Made by a program: the position numbers and the translations under genes. This document shows, piece after piece, positions 15,947 through 24,417 of a stretch of 30,943 nt of DNA (positions are counted from its first letter, which is position 1; each line of letters opens with the position of its first letter). The stretch covers positions 1 to 30,943 of the forward strand of contig CAYXNM010000014.1 of NCBI GenBank assembly GCA_964466385.1, read 5' to 3'. The notes under the pieces are model-generated. The model did not search any database. It was not told the DNA's origin and saw only the letters and a program-made list of their open reading frames with translations. The DNA is from UBA5972 sp964466385 (GTDB taxonomy: Bacteria; Pseudomonadota; Alphaproteobacteria; Rhodobacterales; Rhodobacteraceae).

Positions 15947-17266
15947 TCAAACGGGTTTTATCACCGAAAGCAGCGGCATCAGTTTGGCCATTTCCGGCCC
16001 GTTTTCCTTGCCCGTCAGCGCCTTTCTGAGCGGCATGAACAACCCCCGCCCTTTGCGCCCGGTCGCCGATTTCACCGCTCCGGTCCAGCTTGACCACGTG
16101 TTCTGATCAAAAGGCCGCGCCGGCAGGAGGCCGAGCGCCGTTGCCACAAATTCGCGATCTTCCGGGTCTACCGCCGGTTCCGCGCCGTTTTGACAAAGCG
16201 CCCACCAGCCGGCGATTTCACGCCGGGTGTGGACATTGTCGCGAATGGCCTCCCAAAAGGGCGCCGCAACCCCCTCCGGAACACCTGCCAGGACAAGGTC
16301 CGGGGCCATGTCCGCAACGCTGCGCCCGGACAGCGAGCGCGCCGTCAGGGGGGTCAGGTCGTCAACATCGAATTTGGTCGGGGCCGCACCGAAATGTTCC
16401 AGCGTGAAGCCGTCAACCAGCGCGTCAACCGAGCTTTGCAGTTCGACCGGATCCGACGAACCCAGACGGGCCAGCAGCGACAGCAACGCCATCGGCTCGA
16501 CCCCGCCTTCGCGCAGATCGCGCAGCGCAAGTGTTCCCAGACGCTTGGACAGCGATTCACCCTGCGGACCTGTCAGCAGCGAATGATGCGCGAATGCAGG
16601 AACCTGACCGCCCAGGGCTTGGATGATCTGAATTTGGGTGGCGGTATTGGTGACGTGATCCGACCCTCGCACGACGTGGGTGATCCCCATCTCCGTATCG
16701 TCGACCACCGACGCCAGCGTATAAAGCACCTGCCCATCCCCCCGGATCAGCACAGGATCGGAAACGCTGGCCGCGTCAATGGAGAGAGGGCCCAGAATGC
16801 CGTCGCGCCATTCAATGCGCGCCTGGTTCAGGAGAAAGCGCCAATGCCCGGCGCGGCTTTCGCGCAGCCCGGTCTTTTCGGCATCGTTCAGCGAAAGGGC
16901 GGCGCGGTCATAGACCGGCGGTTTGCCCATGTTCAGCAGCTTCTTGCGCTTGAGGTCCAGTTCGGTCGGCGTCTCGAAACACTCATAAAACCGGCCCGCA
17001 TCGCGCAGGGCATCCGCCGCAGCCTGATAGCGATCAAGCCGCGAGGACTGGGTTTCAACCCGATCCCAGTGAAGACCAAGCCAAGCCAGATCCTCTTTGA
17101 TCGCCTCCGCGTATTCGGGCCGCGAGCGTTCAGGATCGGTGTCATCAAGCCGCAATATGAACTGGCCGTGCGATTTTCGCGCGATCATGTAGTTGAACAG
17201 GGCCGTGCGCAGGTTGCCCACGTGAAGGTACCCTGTCGGGGAAGGTGCAAAGCGTGTGACTGTCAT
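15947..17266 (-). CDS. gltX: Glutamyl-tRNA synthetase (or GluX/GluQ-type paralogue)
   Basis: Class I aminoacyl-tRNA synthetase of 439 residues, charging tRNA with glutamate in the cytosol. The N-terminus TRFAPSPTGYLHVGNLRTAL contains the HIGH motif in the form HVGN (15-18). The KMSKS loop reads SLSKR (238-242). Many alphaproteobacteria carry two GltX enzymes that may divide tRNA-Glu and tRNA-Gln. This one, shorter than the 465-490 residues of classical GltX and with KRLG after the lysine loop, looks like one of such a pair. It is too long, and carries a C-terminal anticodon domain, to be the Glu-Q tRNA enzyme. ATG at 17266. A second copy elsewhere in the genome is inferred, not seen. Confidence 0.92.
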   Translation of the reverse strand: MTVTRFAPSPTGYLHVGNLRTALFNYMIARKSHGQFILRLDDTDPERSRPEYAEAIKEDLAWLGLHWDRVETQSSRLDRYQAAADALRDAGRFYECFETPTELDLKRKKLLNMGKPPVYDRAALSLNDAEKTGLRESRAGHWRFLLNQARIEWRDGILGPLSIDAASVSDPVLIRGDGQVLYTLASVVDDTEMGITHVVRGSDHVTNTATQIQIIQALGGQVPAFAHHSLLTGPQGESLSKRLGTLALRDLREGGVEPMALLSLLARLGSSDPVELQSSVDALVDGFTLEHFGAAPTKFDVDDLTPLTARSLSGRSVADMAPDLVLAGVPEGVAAPFWEAIRDNVHTRREIAGWWALCQNGAEPAVDPEDREFVATALGLLPARPFDQNTWSSWTGAVKSATGRKGRGLFMPLRKALTGKENGPEMAKLMPLLSVIKPV

Positions 17267-17430
17267 GGGCGAAACCGGTTTTCAGGCGTTGATGAAACTG
17301 GCGCGTTACTACACCGCCCGATACCGAAAGCCAATGGAGGACGCGACCGGAAACACCGTGCGCATATCCCCGGCCGGGGCGCGGCATTAGGATTGTTTCT
17401 GTAAACCGTTTTGTAACAATTCATGCGTTA

Positions 17431-17538
17431 GGGTTCGGTGTCCCGCCTTTTGTGCGGGGCGTGCTTGCTTGCACATTCAGACCTCCAGTCTGTGAAACTG
17501 CGCTCCGCTGGAAACTCCGGCGGGGCGCAATCCTTTTT
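17431..17538 (+). ncRNA. Candidate small RNA with anti-Shine-Dalgarno loop
   Basis: The 277-base gap between gltX and the next gene (17267-17543) has no coding frame I trust but contains an array of stem-loops read on the plus strand. CCCGC (17442-17446) pairs with GCGGG (17454-17458). GTGC (17461-17464) pairs with GCAC (17471-17474). CAGAC (17478-17482) pairs with GTCTG (17488-17492), and its 5-base loop is CUCCA. A 13-bp intrinsic terminator ends the array. A CUCC loop is complementary to ribosome-binding sites, as in other alphaproteobacterial trans-acting small RNAs. The 5' end is not fixed, because no clear promoter is visible. Both flanking genes are on the minus strand, so the terminator on the plus strand is otherwise unexplained. 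Confidence 0.5.
17499..17538 (+). terminator. Strong intrinsic terminator of the candidate small RNA
   Basis: Arms 17499-17511 and 17517-17529 form a 13-bp stem (two G-U pairs) around the loop AAACU. The stem is followed by ATCC and five T's (17534-17538) on the plus strand. On the minus strand the bases after the stem are GTTTCAC, a poorer tail, so the plus orientation is favoured. It could also help end the gene at 17544 on the opposite strand. Confidence 0.7.
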
Positions 17539-17543
17539 GGGGT

Positions 17544-18971
17544 TCAGCCATCAGCGATCACGGCACCCGGGTTCATGATGCCGTTGGGATCAAGCGCTGC
17601 CTTGAGTGCGCGCATTGCCTCCAGCCGCACGGGGTCACCGTATTTTTCAAGCTCGTGCCTCTTCAGCCGGCCAATCCCGTGTTCGGCTGAAAACGACCCC
17701 TTCAACGCGTGAACCAGATCGTAAATGCGTTCCCTGATGTTCGCGCGCAGACCGATGTAATCCGTGTTCGGTTCTCCTTTGGGGGGGAACACGTTGTAGT
17801 GAAGGTTTCCATCCCCCACATGGCCAAAACAATTGATCCTGAATGCGCTGTTGATACGCGTGATTTCCCGTCCGGCACGTTCAATCAGGTCCGGAATACT
17901 GCCCAGCGGCACCGAAATATCGTGCGAACTGATCGCCCCGACCAGCCGGTTTGCCTCCGGGATGGTTTCGCGCAGGGTCCAGAATTCCTGCCGTTGCGCG
18001 GCATTTTGGGAAATCAGCACATCCGCCACCCCCCCGTCCTGCAACGCATTTGCGAAAACGGTTTCGACTTCGGCTTGCAGATCCATCCCGGCAGGCGCGG
18101 CGAAGTCCGCCAGGACCATCCATTGCGGCACTTCGTCAAAGGGAAGCCGGACCATCGGCAGTTTCTCTGCAAGAAACGCAAGGCCGTTGCCGTGGATCAG
18201 TTCAAAGGCGTGCACGAAGCTGCCCAAGCGCCCCTGACACGCCATCAGCAGGTCAAGCGCCGCATCCGGCCCCGAAACCGACGCGAAGACCGAAAACACC
18301 TGCCCCGGCCTTGCAAAAAGGCGGAGGCTGGCCGCCGTGATGATCCCCAGACTGCCTTCGGACCCGATCATCAGGTCGCGCAAGTCGTACCCCGTATTAT
18401 CCTTGGCCAGATGACCAAGACCGTTCCAGACCCGACCATCGGGCAGGACCACTTCCAGACCCAGACACAGCGCGCGCGCGTTGCCATAACGCAAGACGCC
18501 GATGCCACCCGCGTTGGTGGCAAGGTTCCCCCCGATCTGGCACGATCCTTCGGACGCCAGCGACAGGGGAAACAACCGATCGGCACCGTCAGCGGCCTGC
18601 CGCACCTGATCGAGCACCACGCCGGCCTCCGCCGTCATGACATTGTCCCGCGTGCTGAGTTCGCGAATGGCGTTCATGCGTTCAAGCGACAAGACGACCG
18701 GCGCAGGATCACCGGGACAGACCTGCCCCCCGACAAGACCGGTACCACCGCCAAACGGCACAACACCGACACGCGCAGTATTGGCGATTGACAGGATGCG
18801 GGCGACCTCATCCGTTTTGGACGGGGCAAGAACCACCCCGGCGGACCCGTGAAAAAGGCCGCGTGGTTCGCAAAGGTAGTGTTCGCTGGTCGGCCTGAAC
18901 ACCGAACGGGGCAGAACGGACCGGAATTTCGACATCACGTCGTCGCTGAGGCTATTGAGCGCCATTTTCAC
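17544..18971 (-). CDS. FAD-linked D-2-hydroxyacid dehydrogenase (D-2-hydroxyglutarate / D-lactate type)
   Basis: A 475-residue flavoprotein of the vanillyl-alcohol-oxidase/PCMH family, oxidising D-2-hydroxyacids (D-2-hydroxyglutarate, D-lactate or glycolate in relatives). The FAD-binding glycine motif VPFGGGTGLVGGQ lies at about 71-83. NLATNAGGIGVLRYG and NTGYDLRDLMIGSEGSLGII mark the PCMH domain. The C-terminal SAEHGIGRLKRHELEKYG carries the conserved metal/substrate region with a histidine. The C-terminal LDPNGIMNPG is the usual family ending. A second ATG at 18965 is possible. It lies 32 bases after the GNAT gene in the same direction. The exact substrate is not clear from the sequence. 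Confidence 0.88.
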   Translation of the reverse strand: MKMALNSLSDDVMSKFRSVLPRSVFRPTSEHYLCEPRGLFHGSAGVVLAPSKTDEVARILSIANTARVGVVPFGGGTGLVGGQVCPGDPAPVVLSLERMNAIRELSTRDNVMTAEAGVVLDQVRQAADGADRLFPLSLASEGSCQIGGNLATNAGGIGVLRYGNARALCLGLEVVLPDGRVWNGLGHLAKDNTGYDLRDLMIGSEGSLGIITAASLRLFARPGQVFSVFASVSGPDAALDLLMACQGRLGSFVHAFELIHGNGLAFLAEKLPMVRLPFDEVPQWMVLADFAAPAGMDLQAEVETVFANALQDGGVADVLISQNAAQRQEFWTLRETIPEANRLVGAISSHDISVPLGSIPDLIERAGREITRINSAFRINCFGHVGDGNLHYNVFPPKGEPNTDYIGLRANIRERIYDLVHALKGSFSAEHGIGRLKRHELEKYGDPVRLEAMRALKAALDPNGIMNPGAVIADG

Positions 18972-19003
18972 CCTCTGTCCTGCCGTGGATCAGGCCGCCC
19001 GGG

Positions 19004-19591
19004 TCAGCCCGCATCCGTCTTTCCCCGTCGATCGTAGCGCAGGTTGGCATAGAGCACATGCGTGCGCCAGCGCCCCGCGATCTGAAGATAACTCTGGGCC
19101 ACGCCTTCATACTTGAATCCGGCCTTTTCCAGCACCCCGCGCGACGCCTTGTTTTCGGGCAGGCACCCGGCCTGCACCCGGCTGAGATCAAGCTTCGTAA
19201 ACGCGTGATGGACCACGGTTTCCACCGCCTCGCGCATGTATCCCCGACGGATGAATGTCGCCCCGATCCAATAGCCAAGCGTACCGCTTTGCGAGGGACC
19301 GCGCTGAATATTGTCAAGCGTGATCGCCCCCAGGAGCTGCCCGTCCTTGCGCCGAAAGATGAACAGCGGCAGCCCCGAGCCCGTTTCAATCGCTCGCGAC
19401 GTGGAATGGACACGCGCGGAAAACGCCTTGCGGCTCAGATGATCGCGTGTCCATGTCGGTTCCCATGGTTGCAGGAACTCGGCACTTTCCTTGCGCAGTT
19501 CCGCCCAGTTCCGGTGGTCGACAGCGCGCGGTTGGCGCAGGGTCAGACGTTCGCTTTCAATCGCAAGGTATTTGCGCCACGGAAAGATCAT
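19004..19591 (-). CDS. rimJ: GNAT family N-acetyltransferase (RimJ type)
   Basis: A 195-residue acetyl-CoA-dependent transferase. It has the RimJ/RimL layout: an N-terminal SERLTLRQP strand, then a central LGYWIGATFIRRGYMREAVE, where the loop after the strand binds acetyl-CoA. The ending NKASRGVLEKAGFKYEGVAQ is characteristic of ribosomal-protein alanine acetyltransferases. The target (an N-terminal residue of ribosomal protein S5 in E. coli) is inferred by family only. The ATG overlaps the stop of the M16 peptidase gene by 4 bases (ATGA), so it belongs to the same transcript as thrC and the peptidase. Confidence 0.85.
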   Translation of the reverse strand: MIFPWRKYLAIESERLTLRQPRAVDHRNWAELRKESAEFLQPWEPTWTRDHLSRKAFSARVHSTSRAIETGSGLPLFIFRRKDGQLLGAITLDNIQRGPSQSGTLGYWIGATFIRRGYMREAVETVVHHAFTKLDLSRVQAGCLPENKASRGVLEKAGFKYEGVAQSYLQIAGRWRTHVLYANLRYDRRGKTDAG

Positions 19592-20850
19592 GCAACCAGA
19601 CGGCGTCCCAGTTCACCGATGTCCAGCGCCTTGCCGACCGGTCCATAAAGCGCCATCGACATCTTTTGGGCGCTGCAAAGGTTTTGCGCAAACTCAGTGA
19701 CATGCAATTGAGAGACGGCTTCGATCTTGTCCACGGCCTCCTGCAATGTGGGAACACGGTTCCAGATTGCGACCATCCGCGCCAGACGTTCGCAACGCGA
19801 CGCGGGGCTTTCCAGCCCCATCAGCAACCCAGCCTTGAGTTGGGTACGGGCACGAAGAACCTCGGCCTCGGAAATATCCGCGGCCGAGCGGCGGAGCTCG
19901 TCAATGCAAAGCCTGCCCAGTTGACCGACGTCCTCGCCACTGGTGCCTGAATAGATCGTCAGCATGCCGGTGTCACAAAACGCGCCGGCCTGCGCAAAAA
20001 CAGAATAGCAAAGCCCGTGTTTTTCGCGCGCTTCCTGAAACAAACGCGAGGACATTCCGCCCCCAAGGATCATCGAATAGATCTGCGCGGTATATATCTC
20101 GTCGCTGAGGTATCCCGGCGCCTCCAGCGCCAGCGTGAAATGCGCCTGTTCAAGATCCTTGACCTCGCGGATTTCCCCGCCCCCGAAAACACCCTTTTCC
20201 GCGGCGCTCGCCTTGCCGCGCTCAAGCCCGCCGAACAGACGTTCCGCATCTTCAAGAACACGCGCGTGGTCGATCGCACCCGCGGCCGAAAGGATCATCT
20301 GTTCCGGGCCATAATACTCTGCCACGAACCGGGCCAGATCTTCGCGCCCAAAACCTGCCACGCGTTCGCTGGGACCGAGGATTGTCCGCCCAAGCGCCTG
20401 TCCGGGATAGGAAACCTCCTGCAACCAGTCAAAAACGATATCGTCCGGCGTGTCCTGCGCCTGTCCGATTTCCTGCAGGATGACGCCGCGCTCGACCTCT
20501 ATTTCCTTTTGGTCAAACGTTGGGTTGAGCAGGATATCGGCGATCACATCCAGCGCCAGAGGCACGTCTTCTTTCAGGACGCGTGCATAATAGGCTGTCA
20601 TTTCGCGACTGGTATAGGCGTTGATGTATCCGCCGACATCCTCGATCGCTTCGGCGATTTCCAGCGAGGTGCGGCTGGTCGTTCCCTTAAACGCCATATG
20701 TTCCAGAAAATGGGCGACCCCGTTCTGCTCGGGGTGCTCATGGCGCCCGCCCGCGTTGACCCAGACTCCGATCGAGGCTGATTTCAGCGCCGGCATATCC
20801 TCGGTCACGATCCGGAACCCGTTGGAAAGAGTGTGGAATTTGATGCTCAA
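19588..20850 (-). CDS. M16 family zinc metallopeptidase (processing-peptidase-like)
   Basis: A 420-residue protease of the pitrilysin/mitochondrial-processing-peptidase family. The inverted zinc motif HxxEH is HFLEH at 47-51. The third ligand glutamate lies about 75 residues later in ERGVILQEIGQ (E127). The helper segment INAYTSREMTAYYAR is also conserved. The second, non-catalytic half follows. It is one protein of about 420 residues, like the small bacterial M16B type. Its ATG at 20850 overlaps the thrC stop by 4 bases. The neighbourhood thrC-M16-GNAT is a familiar alphaproteobacterial arrangement. Substrate unknown. Confidence 0.92.
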   Translation of the reverse strand: MSIKFHTLSNGFRIVTEDMPALKSASIGVWVNAGGRHEHPEQNGVAHFLEHMAFKGTTSRTSLEIAEAIEDVGGYINAYTSREMTAYYARVLKEDVPLALDVIADILLNPTFDQKEIEVERGVILQEIGQAQDTPDDIVFDWLQEVSYPGQALGRTILGPSERVAGFGREDLARFVAEYYGPEQMILSAAGAIDHARVLEDAERLFGGLERGKASAAEKGVFGGGEIREVKDLEQAHFTLALEAPGYLSDEIYTAQIYSMILGGGMSSRLFQEAREKHGLCYSVFAQAGAFCDTGMLTIYSGTSGEDVGQLGRLCIDELRRSAADISEAEVLRARTQLKAGLLMGLESPASRCERLARMVAIWNRVPTLQEAVDKIEAVSQLHVTEFAQNLCSAQKMSMALYGPVGKALDIGELGRRLVA

Positions 20851-22241
20851 GAACGTCGCTCCTTCGAAATGACCGCTTTCAGCGCCTCAAGATCGTTGGC
20901 CACCCGGATCTGCCGTTCCGGTCGCGCCAGCGCGTCGGCCATTTCGCCGGGCAGCGCCGGGCGAATGCCGCAGGCGGCCTTGACCGCGTCGGGAAACTTT
21001 GCGGCATGCGCGGTCGCAAGCGTGATCATCGGCACCTTTCCAAGAATGCGTTTGTCCGCCGCGACCTTGACGCCCACGGCCGTGTGCGGGCACACGACCT
21101 GCCCGGTCAGTTGCGCCAGCGTTGCAATGGCCGCGCTGGTTTCCTGTTCCGAGCAATCACCGCTGTCAAATTCCAGCCGCAGCCGCTCCAGCGCGCCCTG
21201 CGACATGCCAAAGGAACCCTCTTCGCTCAGTTCTGACATCAACTGCGCAACCGCGCCGCCCTCGCGGTCATAGACCTCAAAGAGCGCGCGTTCAAAGTTC
21301 GAGCTGATCTGAATATCCATCGAGGGGCTGATCGACGGCGTCACGCCGCTCGTTTCATACCGCCCGGACTGAAGCGTGCGGTGCAGGATATTGTTCTGGT
21401 TCGTCGCAATGATCAGCCGTTCGACCGGCAATCCCATGCGCCGGGCGACGTACCCGGCAAAAATGTCGCCAAAATTTCCCGTCGGCACGGTAAAGCTGAC
21501 CGGTCGGAGTGGCGCGCCGACGCTGACTGCGGATGTGAAATAGTAAACGACCTGCGCCAGAACCCGCGCCCAGTTGATCGAATTGACCCCCGCAAGATGC
21601 ACCGAATCCCGGAAATCAAAGTCGTTGAACATGTCTTTCAGGCGGGCCTGACAATCGTCGAAATCGCCGTCGACCGCCAGCGCATGCACATTCGCCTCAA
21701 CCGGCGTGGTCATCTGGCGGCGCTGAACATCCGACACCCGCCCGTCCGGGAAAAGGATGAAGACATCAACAGACTCCAACCCTCGAAACGCCTCGATCGC
21801 GGCTGACCCGGTGTCCCCGCTGGTGGCCCCGACAATCGTCACCCTCTCGCCCCGTCGCGTTAATGAATGCTCGAACATCTGCCCGATGAGCTGCATCGCG
21901 ACATCCTTGAACGCCAGGGTCGGGCCGTGGTGCAGCTCCAGCAGAAAATCGTTTTCGCCGATCTGAATCAACGGGCAGCGCGCGGAATGACGAAAGCTTC
22001 GGTACGCGCGTTCGATCAGCGCGTGGAACTCCTCGTCACTGAAAGCCTCGCCGATGAAAGGTTTCATGACCCGGAACGCGACTTCCTCATACGGCAGGCC
22101 CGCGAAATCCGCGATTTCAGACCGCGAGAGTCGCGGCCACGACGCCGGCACATACAGCCCGCCGTCACGGGCAAGGCCGCTTAGCATGGCTTCCTCAAAG
22201 GACAGGACAGGGGCCTGACCGCGGGTCGATACGTATTGCAT
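20847..22241 (-). CDS. thrC: Threonine synthase
   Basis: PLP enzyme of the last step of threonine synthesis, converting O-phosphohomoserine to threonine. At 464 residues it is the long bacterial/yeast type. The N-terminus QYVSTRGQAPVLSFEEAMLS with GLARDGGLYVPASWP is diagnostic. The PLP lysine is K112 in GPTLAFKDVAMQL. The phosphate-binding GATSGDTGSAAIEAFRG loop and the VPTGNFGDIFAGYVAR segment follow. Start ATG at 22241. It lies 19 bases downstream of SURF1 in the same direction and overlaps the M16 gene at its 3' end. Confidence 0.97.
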   Translation of the reverse strand: MQYVSTRGQAPVLSFEEAMLSGLARDGGLYVPASWPRLSRSEIADFAGLPYEEVAFRVMKPFIGEAFSDEEFHALIERAYRSFRHSARCPLIQIGENDFLLELHHGPTLAFKDVAMQLIGQMFEHSLTRRGERVTIVGATSGDTGSAAIEAFRGLESVDVFILFPDGRVSDVQRRQMTTPVEANVHALAVDGDFDDCQARLKDMFNDFDFRDSVHLAGVNSINWARVLAQVVYYFTSAVSVGAPLRPVSFTVPTGNFGDIFAGYVARRMGLPVERLIIATNQNNILHRTLQSGRYETSGVTPSISPSMDIQISSNFERALFEVYDREGGAVAQLMSELSEEGSFGMSQGALERLRLEFDSGDCSEQETSAAIATLAQLTGQVVCPHTAVGVKVAADKRILGKVPMITLATAHAAKFPDAVKAACGIRPALPGEMADALARPERQIRVANDLEALKAVISKERRS

Positions 22242-22260
22242 GCGTGTTTTGTTTCTTTTC

Positions 22261-22932
22261 CTAGTCGCGTTTGTGCCTGATACGCCAAACCCAATAGACT
22301 GTCATCCCAAACCAGCCTGCGGCCATCAAAAACCACGTGATGGCGTATTGCAGGTGGTTGTTGGGGAGAGCGGAGCTGTCGACGGGCCAGGCTGTGATGC
22401 CCTCGCCACCCCCTTCGCGCAGGACAACAAGCACCGGTTCCGCCCCAAGCGCCCTGGCCATGGCTGGGAGGTCGCGTGCAAACCAGATATTGGCTTCAAT
22501 ATCGGGCTGAGGGGTGAATTTCCGGTCCACCTCGTCCGGCCACAGAAGGTTGCCAACAATCGAACCGTCAATCGTTGCGCGCCGGACATTCGCCGCACCT
22601 TGCCGGATGAACCCGCGATCGATCATGACCGTGCGCGTGCCGGTTTCAAATGCTGAGATCACGCGATACCCGGCGCCCCGGGACGGGCGGCTGGTCAATA
22701 CGTGTATTTCCCGCGCGCCGGACCTGCCGCTGATTTCCACCGACAAATACTGGTCCCGCGCCTCGTTCGGTTCGGACGGCAACGCAACGGGCGCCTGCGC
22801 AATGCGCCGGTCAATCTCGGCCAGGATGTTTTGCTTCCAGACCAGCCGATTTGACTGCCAAACGCCAAGGCTGACAAGAATGGCGATCCCGATGGCCCCA
22901 AACAGGACCGGTACAATCAGTCGTCTTTTCAA
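22261..22932 (-). CDS. SURF1-family cytochrome c oxidase assembly protein
   Basis: A 223-residue membrane protein that aids assembly of aa3-type oxidase, in bacteria through heme a delivery or insertion into subunit I. It has an N-terminal membrane helix (LIVPVLFGAIGIAILVSLGV), then WQSNRLVWKQ, the family start. The periplasmic domain follows, then a C-terminal helix (YAITWFLMAAGWFGMTVYWV). The gene follows ctaE in the same direction after a terminator-like hairpin. Start ATG at 22932. The position in the cytochrome oxidase cluster supports the call. Confidence 0.92.
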   Translation of the reverse strand: MKRRLIVPVLFGAIGIAILVSLGVWQSNRLVWKQNILAEIDRRIAQAPVALPSEPNEARDQYLSVEISGRSGAREIHVLTSRPSRGAGYRVISAFETGTRTVMIDRGFIRQGAANVRRATIDGSIVGNLLWPDEVDRKFTPQPDIEANIWFARDLPAMARALGAEPVLVVLREGGGEGITAWPVDSSALPNNHLQYAITWFLMAAGWFGMTVYWVWRIRHKRD

Positions 22933-22950
22933 AGGTCAGCCTCCGAACGC

Positions 22951-22978
22951 AAAAGGCGCGACTGCGGCCGCGCCCTTT
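22951..22978 (-). terminator. Terminator-like hairpin between ctaE and SURF1
   Basis: The 10-base arms 22951-22960 and 22969-22978 pair (one G-U) around an 8-base loop. On the minus strand the stem ends in TTTT, and its 5' side begins with AAA, the form of an intrinsic terminator that can also work on the other strand. It lies in the 82-base gap after ctaE, 18 bases before the SURF1 ATG. It may lower expression of the SURF1-thrC part relative to the oxidase subunits. Confidence 0.6.
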
Positions 22979-23014
22979 CTTTGTGGTAAAAATATCCTCG
23001 CCGAAGGCCCGCCG

Positions 23015-23815
23015 TCAGCCGCCCCAGATGTAGATGGCGGCGAACAGAAACAGCCAGACGACATCGACGAAATGCCAGTACCAGGCGGCCGCTTCGAACC
23101 CAAGATGATGTTCCGGCGTAAAGTGACCGTTGAGCGCGCGGATCAGGCAAACCGTCAGAAAGATCGTTCCGATCAACACGTGAAAACCGTGAAAACCCGT
23201 CGCCATGAAGAAAGTTCCGCCATAAATGTTGCCCGAAAACCCGAACGCGGCGTGACTGTATTCAAACGCCTGAAAGGCCGTGAACAGGGCACCAAGGAAA
23301 ATGGCCAGAGCCAGACCCTGTACAAGATCTCTGCGGTTGTTCTCATGCGCAATCGCATGGTGCGCCCACGTGGCCGCAGCACCGGAACACAAAAGGATCA
23401 GCGTGTTGATCAGCGGCAGGTGCCAGGGGTCAAAGGTTTCGATCCCCGCGGGCGGCCAGACACCGTCAATGGCCGGCGAGCCTTCCGTCATGGGATAAAG
23501 CGCGTGTTTGAAAAAGTTCCAGAACCACGCAAGAAAGAACATCACCTCGGACATGATGAACATGATCATGCCATAGCGCAGGCCGATCATGACGACTGGC
23601 GTGTGATCACCCGAACTGGCCTCGCTGACAACGTCGCTCCACCATGAATACATCGTGTAAAGCACCATCACCAGACCGACCAGACCAAGCCACGGCCCCT
23701 TGTCGTGGAAATAAAGCACCGCACCGGCAAGCATCGTGAACCCGCCCATGGCCCCCATGAACGGCCAGATACTGGGGTTCAGAATATGAAAATCGTGTCT
23801 TTTTTCATGCGACAT
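23015..23815 (-). CDS. ctaE: Cytochrome c oxidase subunit III
   Basis: Membrane subunit III of the aa3-type cytochrome c oxidase, which stabilises the catalytic core and proton uptake. It has seven predicted helices: FMGAMGGFTMLAGAVL near the start, then MIFIMSEVMFFLAWFWNFFK with the conserved glutamate. GFHGFHVLIGTIFL and WYWHFVDVVWLFLF complete the family pattern. I chose ATG 23815 (MSHEKRHDFHILNPS, the usual start, 266 residues), with AGGGA about 9 bases upstream. An upstream in-frame start would add 9 residues. It follows ctaG by 23 bases. Confidence 0.96.
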   Translation of the reverse strand: MSHEKRHDFHILNPSIWPFMGAMGGFTMLAGAVLYFHDKGPWLGLVGLVMVLYTMYSWWSDVVSEASSGDHTPVVMIGLRYGMIMFIMSEVMFFLAWFWNFFKHALYPMTEGSPAIDGVWPPAGIETFDPWHLPLINTLILLCSGAAATWAHHAIAHENNRRDLVQGLALAIFLGALFTAFQAFEYSHAAFGFSGNIYGGTFFMATGFHGFHVLIGTIFLTVCLIRALNGHFTPEHHLGFEAAAWYWHFVDVVWLFLFAAIYIWGG

Positions 23816-23838
23816 TGGTGTTTTCCCTGACTTTAGTC

Positions 23839-24417
23839 TCAATTTAGCGGATTTGACTGCACTTTGGAAAGGCTGACTTCTTCCTCGGGCAATTCTGTTT
23901 CGTGGAACGTGTATGACAAGGTGATCGTGTTCACGTATTTTGCTTCGTCGTCCTTCATGATTTCCGGGTCAACGTAAAAGCTGACGGGCATCATGGCCGT
24001 TTCACCGGGTTTCAGCACCTGCATCGAGAAGCAGAAACACTCGATCTTGGTAAAATAGTATCCCGTCGAAAACGGCGAGACATTGTAACTGGCCGTTCCG
24101 GCAACTGTTCGGCTGGTCGGGTTATGCGCTTCAAAAAAGGCCAGCCCGGTTTCGCCGATTTTCAGCTCCATCTCGCGTTGCACGGGTTTGAATTCCCATG
24201 GCATGCCGCGTTCCAGCGAGGCGTCAAACCTGATCTTGATCGTTTGGTCCAGAACCTCGGCGCTGTCCCTGACCGCAACATTGGTCTCGCCCCCAAAACC
24301 GGTCACCTTGCAAAACCAGTTATAAGCCGGAACAGCCGCCAGCGACAGCGCCCCCATGACGGCAACCAGACCAAGCAGCCTGAAGGCAAGGCGCTTGTTT
24401 TTTTGCCGGGCGCTCAC
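23839..24417 (-). CDS. ctaG: Cytochrome c oxidase assembly protein CtaG (Cox11 type)
   Basis: A 192-residue copper chaperone that delivers copper to the CuB site of oxidase subunit I. One N-terminal membrane helix (residues about 12-32) is followed by PAYNWFCKVTGFGG, with the conserved C36. The copper-binding CFCF motif is at 127-130 (C127, C129). The following segment (PGETAMMPVSFYVDP) is typical of Cox11. ATG at 24417 overlaps the stop of the small upstream gene by 4 bases. It lies between the coxF-like gene and ctaE, as expected. Confidence 0.95.
   Translation of the reverse strand: MSARQKNKRLAFRLLGLVAVMGALSLAAVPAYNWFCKVTGFGGETNVAVRDSAEVLDQTIKIRFDASLERGMPWEFKPVQREMELKIGETGLAFFEAHNPTSRTVAGTASYNVSPFSTGYYFTKIECFCFSMQVLKPGETAMMPVSFYVDPEIMKDDEAKYVNTITLSYTFHETELPEEEVSLSKVQSNPLN

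Noticed and set aside
17478..17538. SRP RNA or 6S RNA
   Set aside because: The conserved GGUCAGGUCCGGAAGGAAGC-type SRP apical sequence and the large central bulge of 6S RNA are absent.
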